Of a stretch of DNA of 64,000 bases, positions 33,127 through 44,098 are shown piece by piece. Made by a program: the position numbers and the translations under genes. The DNA is from Posidonia oceanica (taxonomy: Eukaryota; Streptophyta; Magnoliopsida; Alismatales; Posidoniaceae): NCBI GenBank assembly GCA_037176725.1, contig JAZBRS010000011.1:1922001-1986000 (forward strand). Direction: 5' to 3'. Below the pieces are notes generated by a model that worked only from the letters and a program-made list of their open reading frames with translations, did not search any database and was not told where the DNA came from. How positions within the stretch are numbered: the first letter of the stretch is position 1; each line of letters opens with the position of its first letter.

Positions 33127-34110
33127 CCCTGTTATCTTTGCGGTCGGTGGGTCCAAAACCTACCAAATCACATCCCTTGGGGCCAGTAGGTCCAAAACCT
33201 ACCAAATCATCTTCCTCTCTGGTTGATAAGTTCAAAACATATCACTTTTTTCCTTTTGCGGTCGATAAGTCCGAAACATATCCTTTCCGGTCGATAAGTC
33301 CGAAACTTATCCTTTCCGATCGATAAGTCCAAAACTTATCACTTTTTATCCTTTTGCGGTCGCTAAGTCCGAAACTTATCCTTTCCGGTTGATTAGTCCG
33401 AAACTTATCCTTTCTGGTCGATAAGTCCGAAACTTATCACTTTTCGTCCTTTTCCGGTTGATAAGTCTAAAACTTATCATTTTTTATCATTTTCCGATTG
33501 ATAAGTCCGAAACTTATCACTTTTTATCCTTTTCTGGTCGATAAGTCCGTAACTTATCACTTTTTATCCTTTTGCGGTCGATAAGTCCGAAACTTATCGT
33601 TTCCGATCGATAAGTCCAAAACCTATCACTTTCCGCCCCTTTCCGGTCAATAAGTCCGAAACTTATCCTTTCCGGTTGATAAGTCTGAAACTTGTCACTT
33701 TTCGTCCTTTTCTGGTCGATAAGTCCGAAACTTATCAGATTTTATCCTTTATGGTCGATAAGTCCAAAACTTATCACTTTTTATCCTTTTCCGGTCAATA
33801 AGTCCAAAACTTATCACTCTTTATCCTTTTCCGGTTGATAAGTCCGAAACTTATCCTTTCTAGTCGATAAGTCCGAAACTTATTACTTTCCGCCCCTTTC
33901 CGGACGATAAGTCCGAAACTTATCCTTTCCAGTCGTAAGTCCGAAACTTATCACTTTCCTTTTCTGGTCGATAAGTCCGAAACTTATCACTTTTTATCCT
34001 TTTTCGGTCGATAAGTTCGAAACTTATCACTTTTTATCCTTTTGTGGTCTATAAGTCCGAAACTTATCCTTTCTAGTCGGTAAGTCCGAAACTTGCCAGC
34101 TATCATCCTT
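33127..34110. repeat. GATAAGT hairpin array (about 27 copies) in element B
   Basis: The core is GATAAGTCCGAAACTTATC, a 7-bp inverted repeat around a CCGAA or CCAAA loop, spaced alternately by about 29 and 40 bp with ctttttatccttttccggtc between. The first units read GTGGGTCCAAAACCTACC and GTAGGTCCAAAACCTACC, and the last reads GGTAAGTCCGAAACTTGCC. The arms therefore differ but stay largely paired, while the loop is constant. Confidence 0.92.
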
Positions 34111-34490
34111 TGCGCGACTCTGCTCTGGGCGAACGGAGTCCCGCTTGCTTTCTTCCTCTGACGAGGACAAGCCTTCCTTTCGCGCGACTCTGCTCTAGGC
34201 GGACGGAGTCCCGCTTGCTTGCTTCCTCGGGCGAGGACAAGCCATCCTTTGCGCGACTCCGCTCCAGGCAGAGGGAGTCCCGCTTGCTTGCTTCCTCAAG
34301 CGAGGACAAGCCTTCCTTTCGTGTGACTCCGCTCTAGGCAGACGGAGTCCTGCTTGCTTGCTTCCTCGAGGGAGGACAAGCCATCTTTTTGTGCGACTTC
34401 GCTCTGGGTGAATGGAGTTCCGCTTGCTCGCTTCCTCAGGTGAGGACGAGCTATCTTTCTCGTGACTTCGTGAGGTCCTGCTTGATTTGT
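34111..34490. repeat. Paired-hairpin array with GACTCCG arms (element B)
   Basis: Five units of about 80 bp. Each holds GACTCYG...CGGAGTC (loop CTCTAGGCGGA or similar) and a short CCTCG...CGAGG hairpin separated by cgcttgcttgctt. Same design as 1-1254 and 30794-30955; here the middle arm bases are C/G instead of T/A. The last unit (34395) returns to GACTTCG. Confidence 0.9.
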
Positions 34491-35407
34491 TTTCCTTGTG
34501 CAGACGGACAAGGACTCTTTTTCCTTTTATCGAGCTAGCAGCCCCAACTGCTCGGTTGACACCCGTCATACTGTCTAACCTTCCTCTCAGTGCCAGGAGT
34601 GCTTTAGCTGCCCCCTGGTATCATCTCGCTGATACCAGGGGCATCTTTTCCACTACCCTCAGTGTCATGCTCAGGTTGGTAACCCATATTACCTGGATGA
34701 CATCCGTCACAATGTCAGGCGTCTTTTGGGCTGATAACCCAAACTATCTAGTAATGAGTCTGTCAACTCCTCGGGCCAATAACCCAAACTATCCGGTGAT
34801 GAGTCTGTCAACTCATCATCTATTGCACTAGCATCACATGCTAGGTAGTAGCACCAGCATCCCATGCATACCAGCACCGCATACTCTGCATATATCCCCA
34901 GCAGAGTCAAACCCTGCATCACATCAACATGCATTGCACCAGCGTCGCTTAGAGCCGTACGCAGCTCAGCACGCAGCATCTGCATTGCCATCGCTTAGAG
35001 CAGAGCTAAGCGAATGCCACCCCCACACTAGAGTTGCCCCGAGCCTCAACGCACAGCATCAGCATCCCATGCTAGAGTCGCCTCGAACCTCAGCACACCA
35101 CATTGCATTATCCACAACATCCTCACACGCGCATGCATCGCCCGCGTCTCCCCCAGCGTAGTTCAGCATGACAAGCATTAGCGCAAATATCACATCAGCA
35201 TCCGCATTGCATGATTTTCAACAGCATTACATCAGCATCAGCATTTGCACTCACGTCTGCATTTGCATTCACATTGCGGCGACGAGTCATGACTTTCGAT
35301 GTGTCTGCCAGATAAGTGACTCACGGCAATAGCATCTATGCTCCTGTCAGTTCGGGTGGGGTGTCTTGTCAACCCTGAGCAGCGGCCTCGGTTCCCTTGA
35401 CCTAACT
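34491..35407 (+). other. 3' untranslated tail of element B
   Basis: Holds a perfect 12-bp inverted repeat CCCCTGGTATCA/TGATACCAGGGG (34612-34623 and 34630-34641, loop TCTCGC), and two 52-bp direct repeats around 34725-34820 (ataacccaaactat, gatgagtctgtcaact). A region of degenerate GCATCA/GCATTG words lies at 34830-35275. The last part, 35276-35407, is conserved in inverse orientation in element E (46333-46460). No gene. Confidence 0.75.
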
Positions 35408-35421
35408 CAGGGAGGGGCATC
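35408..35421 (+). other. Polypurine tract of element B
   Basis: CAGGGAGGGGCATC lies immediately before the 3' LTR start TGTAGACACC. The identical 14-mer precedes the 3' LTR of element E on the minus strand (46332-46319). It is the expected primer for plus-strand DNA synthesis. Confidence 0.85.
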
Positions 35422-38400
35422 TGTAGACACCCTGTTCTGACAACTGGTCATTGGTGGATTTCTCTAGAACCTTGCTTGGATCGTGGCATGGCGGACCCAA
35501 CCTCCAACCTAAACCCAAACCCTAACCCCATTTAAGCCTACCCAATCCTAAGCCTAAACCATACCTAAGCCGTAACCTAAGTCAACCCCGAAAAATCCCA
35601 AAGAAACACCCTAAAATCCTCTCTAGGCTGTTGGACGCTGCTTGACCCAGCGTCTTATGTAAGATGCTATGAATGATAGCATCCTACGTTGGACGCTATG
35701 TCAGCCAGCGTCTTACGTAGGACGCAGCTCAGTTGAGCGTCCTACACTCTAAGACTGACAGAGCTTTGGCCCGAGCTCCGGCACATCCAGAGCCATCCAC
35801 CCCGAGCTCCAGTGCTCCCCACGGACAGCCCCGTCACTTGGCTGGCCCTAGGAGCCGATGCCTCTCCCTAGAGCCGCCCGTCCAAGCCCCAGCCGCCTAC
35901 ACAAGTTCTCTCTCGTGCAAACTGCCGCCCATGACCTCCATCTCCCATGCACGCCACCTCCTGCCATGACCTCGCTAGACCACGCCCTGCCACAACCTCG
36001 CCAGACCACACCTTGCCACCCTGTGCCATCTCCCTTGCACGCCACCTCCTGCCACGACTTCCCCACCTTGCCCTGCCACTGACTCCTCCTTTTGCGAGTC
36101 TGACCAAACAAAAAGGAGGAGGAACCCAACCTTCCACTGCTGCCACACCCAATTCCGAGAGAACCAGAGCTTCCTTAAGCGACCCAGAGCCTCCCCTGCA
36201 TGAGAGAGAGCCTCCCGAGCATCCTCCGGCACCGAGACCACCGTCCCTAAGCTCACTGTGCCCGCACCAGTGCCGCTCTTGAGCTCACCGTCCACCAATG
36301 CCGACCGACTCTAAGACACATCCTCGGCCCACACCACAGGTAATTCTCTTCCCCCTTAGCATAGGAATGCTTGTGGTAGTTGTGTATGCCATCCTTTACA
36401 CGTAAATTACATGCATTCACTCTGTTTTCTTCGCATCCCAGAGTTCGGTGATGGGTTCGCCGCCTGCACGAGGCTGTTGGCCTGTGAGTGCGCGACAGCC
36501 CCCTGTTTCGGCAACAGTGGCTTGCTTGAGGTCACAGGAACCTTCCCGACCCTCTTCCTCCTCTACCTAACATGCCCGAGCCGTTCTTTGAGCTCCCGGC
36601 CGTCTCAACGGCTGGTGATGCATGCGGTCGTCGGCGATCGTCGGGTAGAGGTGGGGAAGGGACGGTGGCTGTTTCCTCACCTCTGCATTGCGTCCATCAC
36701 TCCTCCCTCAACATCGCGAAGCTTCACAGCTGAGCTTCGTGGGTCTCCGGCCTCTCTGATGGCCAAAAACTCCATGAACTCTGGCAACAAGAGGGGGGAT
36801 GGGGGAGGTGGGTGGAACAATCCACACACCCATTTCATGCACCAATTACATGTTTGTGTTCATTTTTGCATGCTCTTGCTTACTAGGTAGTTAATTTTCC
36901 ATTTTGAATCGATTTGGATGCTTGATCATGCTCTGAAGCTTCTCGAGATGTAAGCATCTTACATAAGACGCAGGTGCGTCTTACGTAAGATGCACCCTTT
37001 CCTAGCGTCTTACGCCCTAGTCTCCTTTTTAACGTATTTTCTTCTGCAAATGTGATTTGGATGTTTTCTGTGGATTAATATGATGCATGTGTTCTCATGA
37101 ATTCCTGAATATCATGTTTTAGATCATATGCTAATATTGCTTGGGATTCTTCTCCCCTTTTTAAAAAAATAGCCTTCCTGGGCGTAAGACACAGGATACT
37201 GTGCGTCTTACAAGATCCTCTGTGTCTTACACCCTAGGATATTATTTTCGCAAAATGGCATCTTTAAATCATTTTTTCTTGGAATGTTTGCTTGATTTAT
37301 GAATGCATGCCAAGTTGTTGATTCCCTTTCAGTTGCTCTTTGATTTCCATGATTTATGATCCCTGAATGCATGCCATATTTTATGAGATCTGTGTTCTCT
37401 GCGTTAGATGCAGTGGTTCTTGCGTCTTATGTAAGACACAGGGACTACAACGTCTAACACCATGAATCTGTTGCATCCATATTTGATACTTGCCCCATGT
37501 TTCTGAGTTTTGTTTGCCATTGCCTTGGTTATCTAGCTTGATTTGTTTATCCATAGCTTCATATGGCATTTAAATCATTATTTTCCCAAGTTGTGCATTC
37601 ACTTTCTCCAAAATCTGAAGTTGTGTGTTAGACGCTGAGCATCCTAGCGTCTTATGTAAGACGTTGGATACTCAAGTGTCCAACACTTTAATTTTGCTGC
37701 ATCTAGATTTCGAGCTTTCCCATCGATTCGAACATCGTTTTCCGTATTTGGTCGCTGCAGTGCATGTTCTAGCATCCATGCATGTAGTTTGATCATGGTT
37801 TTCTAGTTTTACACCTTGGTTTTGCTTCCTTAACTTGTTTATCATCACATCATGGCATTTCAACTTTAATTAGTCATTTTGGCATGGTTTGCTAAGCATT
37901 GCTGTTGACACCCCATCTTGGCAGGCTTGGACCATTATGGGACCCTCTGGTGATTGCTGGATCCAAAACCCAAGGCCATTCCCAAAAACCCTAGAAAGCC
38001 TAGGTAAAACTTCCCTTTTTCTACACCTTAAAACCCCTCCAAAACCTTCTTGGAATCAAACCAAAATCTCAAACCCAGCACTACAAGCCCTAGCCTACCC
38101 ACTCCCCAATCTTCATCCCATTCCAAGACTCCTAAGCCTTCTATTTGCCTGAATTATCCTTTGCTCTCTCTGGGATTATCATTTTCTCTCTCCTCTCTCT
38201 CTCCTGATTATCATCCCTCTTTTCATCACCTTCTTGCCCTTTTTCTTGCCTGGCCGTGGGGCCCCTTTGTGCTTCTATCCTTCCTCTATCTTATTCCTAT
38301 TTTTACGTTATTTTTAGCATTTTCCCTGAATTTTAAAAAAATCGTTTTCCTCCAACTCATCTCTTTCCCTTGTGTTTCTCCCTTTTTCCATTTTCTTCTT

Positions 38401-41400
38401 CCTTCTCTTTTCCTTTTTCTTTCCTTTGCTAAAATCCATAAAAACCCCTAAAAATCTGTAAAACTCTAAAACGTAAGAGAAACAAACCAGAACTCTAAGA
38501 AAAACAATTAGAAAACATTAAACAAGCAATTAAAAACTTAAACCTAACTAAATCAAGCTAAAATAGGAAATCAAGCATGCAAACTAAAAATGCAAAACAA
38601 ACCAAAAAGAAAATACTGAAAAATCAAGGAAAAAACTAAAATAAAATCAAAACCCACCAAAAGCGAAAATCCCATCAAAATAATTAAAAAGCAAATTCTA
38701 AAAAGAAGCAAAACAATTAAAAACACTAGGATAAACAATTAATGAAGGAAAAAAGGCTTAACTTAACAAACATAAGAAAAACAATTTAAGAACTTAATTA
38801 AAAAGAAAATGAGAAACACATTAAAAAGACTTAAAAACACTTAATCAGACAAGAGAAACCTAACTAAAAAACATCAAGAAAAATTAACAAATAAAAATCA
38901 AACATAACTCAAAAGACTTAAGAAAGAAAACCCTAAAAGGACTAAAACTAAAAAGCCCAAAACCCATTCTAATTAACCTAAAAATAAATCCTAAAAAATC
39001 CTAATTAATATCCTAAATGCTTAACAAGAAAAACACAATTTTAAAAGCAATTTAAAAGGGTTTAACAAACACTTAATCAAGTGGAAAACAAATTAAAAAC
39101 AAAAGAAAGCCTTAAAACCCTAATCAAGCCCAAAACACACTAATTAACCAAAAACAGTCATTAAAAAAAATCTAATTAAAATCCTAACTCACAGCACAAT
39201 CACTCTGATATTTTTAATTATTTTTGTTATTCTTTTTCCTATTTTATTTCTCCTATTTTCCCTCTCTTTCTTTCTTTCTTCTTACTTTCCTTTTTTCTCA
39301 TTTTTCTCTGCTGGGCCCAATCCAGCCCGTCCACCTCTTTTTTTTCTTTCTTTTTTTTTCTTTTTTCTTTTCTTCGGCCCGCAGCCCGGCCTTCTTCTTC
39401 CTTCTTCTTCCTTCTTCCTTCTGCGTTTTCCACCAGCCTTCTCCCGCGAGCGGCTGCTGCAGTACTCCCTCCATCGTTTGAATTCGAAGCCTCCATCATG
39501 TCATCCTACAGAGCTCGCCGCTTCTCCTCCATCTCAGCGTCTTTCCCGGAGGCATTGAATACCGGTCGACTCGCCGACATCCATCGCGTCTGCTGCAGTG
39601 TCGCCGGTTGAATTCAAAAGCTTCCAGCACGCCAGCAGCCGGCCTCCTCCTCATATAAGCCTTCGTCCATCAGCAACCATCATCAGTTGGCAGTGAGAGC
39701 AAGATCAGTTAGAAAACCCAGAGAGAAACCAGAGAGAGCAACCCCAGAGAGCAGAATTTAGAACTTTCTCCACCTGAGCGACCTCCTTTCTTCTTCCTCT
39801 TCACCCTCCAATTCCAGAAAAGAGAGAGCAAGAAGAGAGAGTCTGAGGGAGATCTTGGCATCCCGGAGAGAGGCCACCAATTCCAGAGCCTTCCCCACCC
39901 AAATCCTTCTCCTTTTCCCTCTGAAATCCACAGCAAGTCTTCCTCTTCTTTTTCCAATAACCCAACACCCTTTCGAGCCTTCATCCCTCTCCCAATTGCT
40001 CCCTCAAACTCACCCAGCAACCAGCCATCTTCCTTCACTATCCCACTGCCTTTCCACCACATAAAACACCTTTAGATCACCCGACACTCCACCCAGCAAC
40101 CCAACACTGATCCCTCCACAATCGCCTTCACCACAGCCCGCAGCTTCTTCCCAAAATCCACCCAGAAATCCGCCTGACCTCCACCTTTCCAAAGCACCCG
40201 ACCATCAACCTCCTCTCCCACCACAGACCACAAGCTTCACCACAAACACCTGTGTCTCCTTCTGTCCAGAGATCAGACCCACCTTCAATCCCTCTCCACT
40301 GCCTCCAGAAAACCAATTCAGCCATCCAGATCCACTCCCCGAACCTCCAGCTACCTTCTGGAAGGCTCCATCAGGTCCGACGAGCAGCAAACAAAGCCCC
40401 CCCACCTCCGGCAGCATCCTCTGAACCCAAAAACTCCAGATCTCTCTCCAAGCTCCGAAGCATCTGTCTAACCGATCGGGAAGCACCGGAAGATCACCCT
40501 GAGAAGATCCGGACCTCCGCGAGCAGCTGACGACCACCGCGGCGACCGGACGAACGCCGCCGACCAGCTCCGGAACTGCTGAGGTCGGGAGGACGTTTCA
40601 GACGCGGAGAAAGGTAAGCTCTTCCACCCTTAGCTTCCTCTTCTTCCCCTGCTGCTCCTCCGCTCTTTAGAATCGCTTTTCCGGCCCTCCTGCTCCGATG
40701 CTGCTCACCGGTCAGATCGTCTTCTCCGGCGACGTTCTCCGGACGTCACGACGCTCCAGCCAGCGGAACACGCCTCCTGCGCTCCCCTCAGCTCTGCATG
40801 GACTTCGGGAAGCCCCTCCGGCCCTCAGAATGCAGCGTCGCTGCGTCGAGCGGCCGGACGAGCCTACTGAACCCCTGCAGAGCTCCGGCGAGCGCTCCGG
40901 TGCGTTCCAGGCCATGTCGTCCTCCGCCGATCGCCGCCCTGCCTCCGTCAGCTTCGGGATCGACTCCTCCGCCCGACACACGCCCCCAGCCTCCCTGTGC
41001 CGGCGGTCGCGAGCTCTGGTAGCTCACTGCTACAGTGCTCGTCTTCGCCGGCCATTACTGTAGCTTTATATTTGCATTAGTATAGTTTTTTAAGTAAATA
41101 TTGCATTTTTAGCTTAAGTTTTCTTATTTTTGCGTTCTAATCCTTATATCATTTAAGCTGCTATGTTTTTGATTTAGAATCATGCTAAATTGCATTAAAT
41201 ATCTGTGCTTTTCTATATTTGCAATCCAGTCCGTTTACTGTGCTTTTTAGTTATAAAAATTTATGCTTTAGCCCTCCTGTTTTCAATTATTGCATATAGA
41301 TCCTGCAGTAGATCATTTAATTTAAATGCCTTAATTTTGCCTTATCATATTGCATTCTGGAACCCTATGTTTTACTGTTTTTGCATTGAAATCCCATGCA

Positions 41401-44098
41401 CTGTAGTAACTTAGGTTCTGATTTTAATTTTTGGTTGATGCATTGCATATTTTACCTCCTGCTTTCTCATTTTTGCATATAGGTCCATTTAAATGCACAG
41501 TAATCATTTTGCATGCATTTTTGCATATTACATTGCATTTTTTCCCCAACATCTTTTAAAAATTGCATGTCAGTCCACAGACCATGATTTCAGAGCATAT
41601 TTTGCATATTAAATTGCATTTTTGACCCTGCATGATTTAAAAATGACACATAGGTCCTTTGCATCCTTTTAAAATCATTTAAAATGCCTGTTTTGCCCTT
41701 AAAATTGCATTTTAGCTCCCATGTTTGCAAAATTGCATGTAGGCCCTCCACTTGCATTCCCAGACTCCCCAGAACCCTGTTTTCTGGAAAAATTGCATTT
41801 TAGACCCCAAACTTTTACAAAATTGCCTTCCAATTGCCATTTGCTTTCAAAACTTCTTCTGATGCATACCCTCCTTTAAGTATTGTTTTTTAACCCATCC
41901 TTTGCAAAATTGCCCTCTGTCTCCTCCTGTTTTCAAAACCCCTACCTGTAGGTCACATACTTTTTCAAAATTGCTCTTTTAGATCCCTTTCTTTTTAAAA
42001 AATGGCATTTGAACTCCTTTTTAAAAAAATTCTCCCTTCTTGTCTTTTCTTGCTTCTTGCATGCATCTTGCATCCATTTAGCTTTGCATTTAGCATCTTT
42101 TGCACACACTAAAGCCCCCTTAGCTCCCATTCACCTGGGAGGACCTTTTGCACACCCTTAGGCCCCCCTGAACACTTAGATCTGCTCGTCTCCCCTGTTC
42201 TAGCCCTCCTGCCTTGAAGCTGCGATATCTTTCAATCCGGCCGTTGGATCTTCTCAAATAAGCTACCCGGACGACCCTGGCGGAGCGCTCTTCAGCATGA
42301 ACCAAGTAGATTTCAGATCAGGCCTCAGATTTTCCAGGTAAGTCCTCCTGAACCCTTGCACAGCATTCATTTGCATACCATTTGCATTGCATGCATCGTT
42401 TTCGCTTTTTGTTTCCTCGATCATGTAGAATAGGACTTCCTCTTCTTATCTATCAATCCCGTTCCTCTTTTCACGTATTCCCAAGTGTTTTGTGTTACGT
42501 TTCCCCTGGATTCACCACTTATTGCGACTTTCTTTCCCCTTTTCCACGATCCGATCGCGCTACGAGCTTTGGGCAGCGTGCGAGACACATGGTGGGGCGG
42601 TTTAGTGGGAAACAGTCACAAAACAGTGGTAATCCCCCCACTTGCTTATTCTCCCTAATGTAGGTCTTCACACCTACTCTGCGTGGCCCTTAAACAGTGT
42701 CTGTTCTCACACACGCACTGTTTGCTTCTCCTTTCGCTTTTCTTATCCTCTCTCTTTGCATTTGCATCTGCATGGTTTTGCCAAGGTTTTATTCCGTCTT
42801 TCGGCACCGTTTTGCATGCCCGCTTCGCTTTTGGCACCGTTTTGCGTGCCCACTTCGTTTTCGGCACCGTTTTGCGTGCCCGCTTCGCTTTTGGCACCGT
42901 TTCGCGTGCCCGCTTTGTTTTTTGGCACCGTTTTGCGTGCCCGTCTTGTCTTTTTGCACCGTTTCGCGTGCCGTTTTCGTTTCTTGCCTCGTTTTGTGCA
43001 TTTTACGCCGTTTTCTCTTGCATGTCGATCGCATTGCATGGTTTTGCCGTTGTTTTGCTTTTTCGCTTGCATTTGCATATAGGGCTATGATGCTTACTGC
43101 CTGGAGTTCTCACGAGCCAGGTTTCGCCTAGTTCGGAACACGGACAGTGCGGCTGAGCACTTAGAGAGCACATTTACTTCCCTGCTTTGCATTCTCTCCA
43201 CTTAGAGCACACCTTGAGCATTCATTTAGGCATTCATAGGCACATAGGCATCCAGATCTGCATTTCTCTGCGGATGCGAGCGTAAGCCTAGAAAGACCGA
43301 TTCCCGGGCGTGTCGGGGGTGCCTAATACCTTCCCCGCGCGTAACAGGAGTCCTTGCCCAGTCTTTTGGCCCGCAATGACCATATCGCCCTTATCCTAGG
43401 CTAGAGTCATCTCATTTGCATGTATTTGCATTTGTTTTCTTTTGCATTGCTTTGCTTTGCATTTCTTGCTTGGATTTGCGTGTTTAATCCACACATTTCC
43501 CCCGGTTTTCCTTATCTTCCGTTAATAGACATGGTGGCGACTCTGATTTGTTTTATCTTCTTCTTTTCTTCTTTTTAAGTGTTTTCGAGTTGAGCCTCTT
43601 CCTCGGATCAATCGCCGCTAATAGTAAGCCTGATTCCGATTGGGATTACTACAATTGCATGGTTTATAAATGCATGTTTCATAACGCCCTCAGGCAAACA
43701 TAAACCGGCGTTATATGCCAACATTAGCCACTCAAGAGCGGATTGGCCAAGAAAGACCAACTTCCTCGGGCGTATCGGGGTGCCTAACACCTTTCCCGTG
43801 TGTAATATGAGTCCTTACCATTTCTCTGGACCGCAATGACCTTGTGTCTTTTAAATTTGGGTCGGATTTGCATGTTTTGAATTGCATAAGTTTTTCTACA
43901 TATTTTCACATACGATTTTCCTAGTCTCCTGGTTTTAATAGATTAGGTGGCGACTCCATGTCTTTTCTCTTGTTTTCCTTTGCATTAGCCTATTTTTTCA
44001 GTATTTTTCCCGAGTCAAGTCCCTCTCAGATGCACCATTGGTCGTGACCCGACCGCCCCACTGGGGGTGGCCTCGAGTCGATCGGCTACATGGTCACA
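35422..44098 (+). repeat. 3' LTR of element B, interrupted by S2
   Basis: Begins TGTAGACACCCTGTTCTGAC after the polypurine tract and ends tacatggtcaca at 44098. Features: GCGTC palindromes (35650-35745, 36950-36995, 37415-37435, 37645-37665), a candidate donor CACAG|GTAATT at 36340, the conserved box (43764-43820) and PBS-like TGGCGACTC (43948-43956). S2 occupies 37903-43653. No clear TATA box was seen. Apparent proline-rich ORFs at 35733-36282 are not credible genes. Confidence 0.9.
37903..43653 (+). mobile_element. S2: 5.75-kb solo LTR with perfect target duplication
   Basis: Begins TGTTGACACCCCATCTTGGC and ends GGGATTACTACA. Flanked by ATTGC at 37898-37902 and 43654-43658. Removing it restores continuity with B's 5' LTR (gctaag..ttgcatagtttataaatgc at 19825-19850). 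Contains a candidate TATA element CATATAAG (39652-39659), donors AAAG|GTAAGC (40614) and CCAG|GTAAGT (42338), the repeat zones of S1, the 29-30 bp array (42804-43010), the conserved box (43303-43360) and TGGCGACTC (43535-43543). No internal gene. Confidence 0.95.

Larger units (their letters stand above)
18689..44098 (+). mobile_element. Element B: Tat-lineage retrotransposon with extra 3' ORF, plus strand
   Basis: Contains a truncated 5' LTR (18689-20276), PBS, leader, gag, protease, G-patch-like remnant, RT, gypsy RNase H, archaeal-type RNase H, integrase, a separate 3' ORF, hairpin arrays, polypurine tract and 3' LTR (35422-44098). The two LTRs align from about 18690 to 36770 onwards. The 3' LTR is split by solo LTR S2. 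Without S2 and its target copy the 3' LTR is about 2.92 kb. Internal region about 15.1 kb. All ORFs carry nonsense codons. Confidence 0.92.

Noticed and set aside
35733..36890. Proline-rich ORFs in the 3' LTR of B that could pass as a host exon
   Set aside because: Inside a defined LTR (polypurine tract at 35408, LTR end at 44098), on both strands, without a recognisable domain.
40252..41063. ORFs around 40252-40530 and 40698-41063 in S2
   Set aside because: GC-rich part of the LTR downstream of its likely TATA element; open in both strands, no domain.
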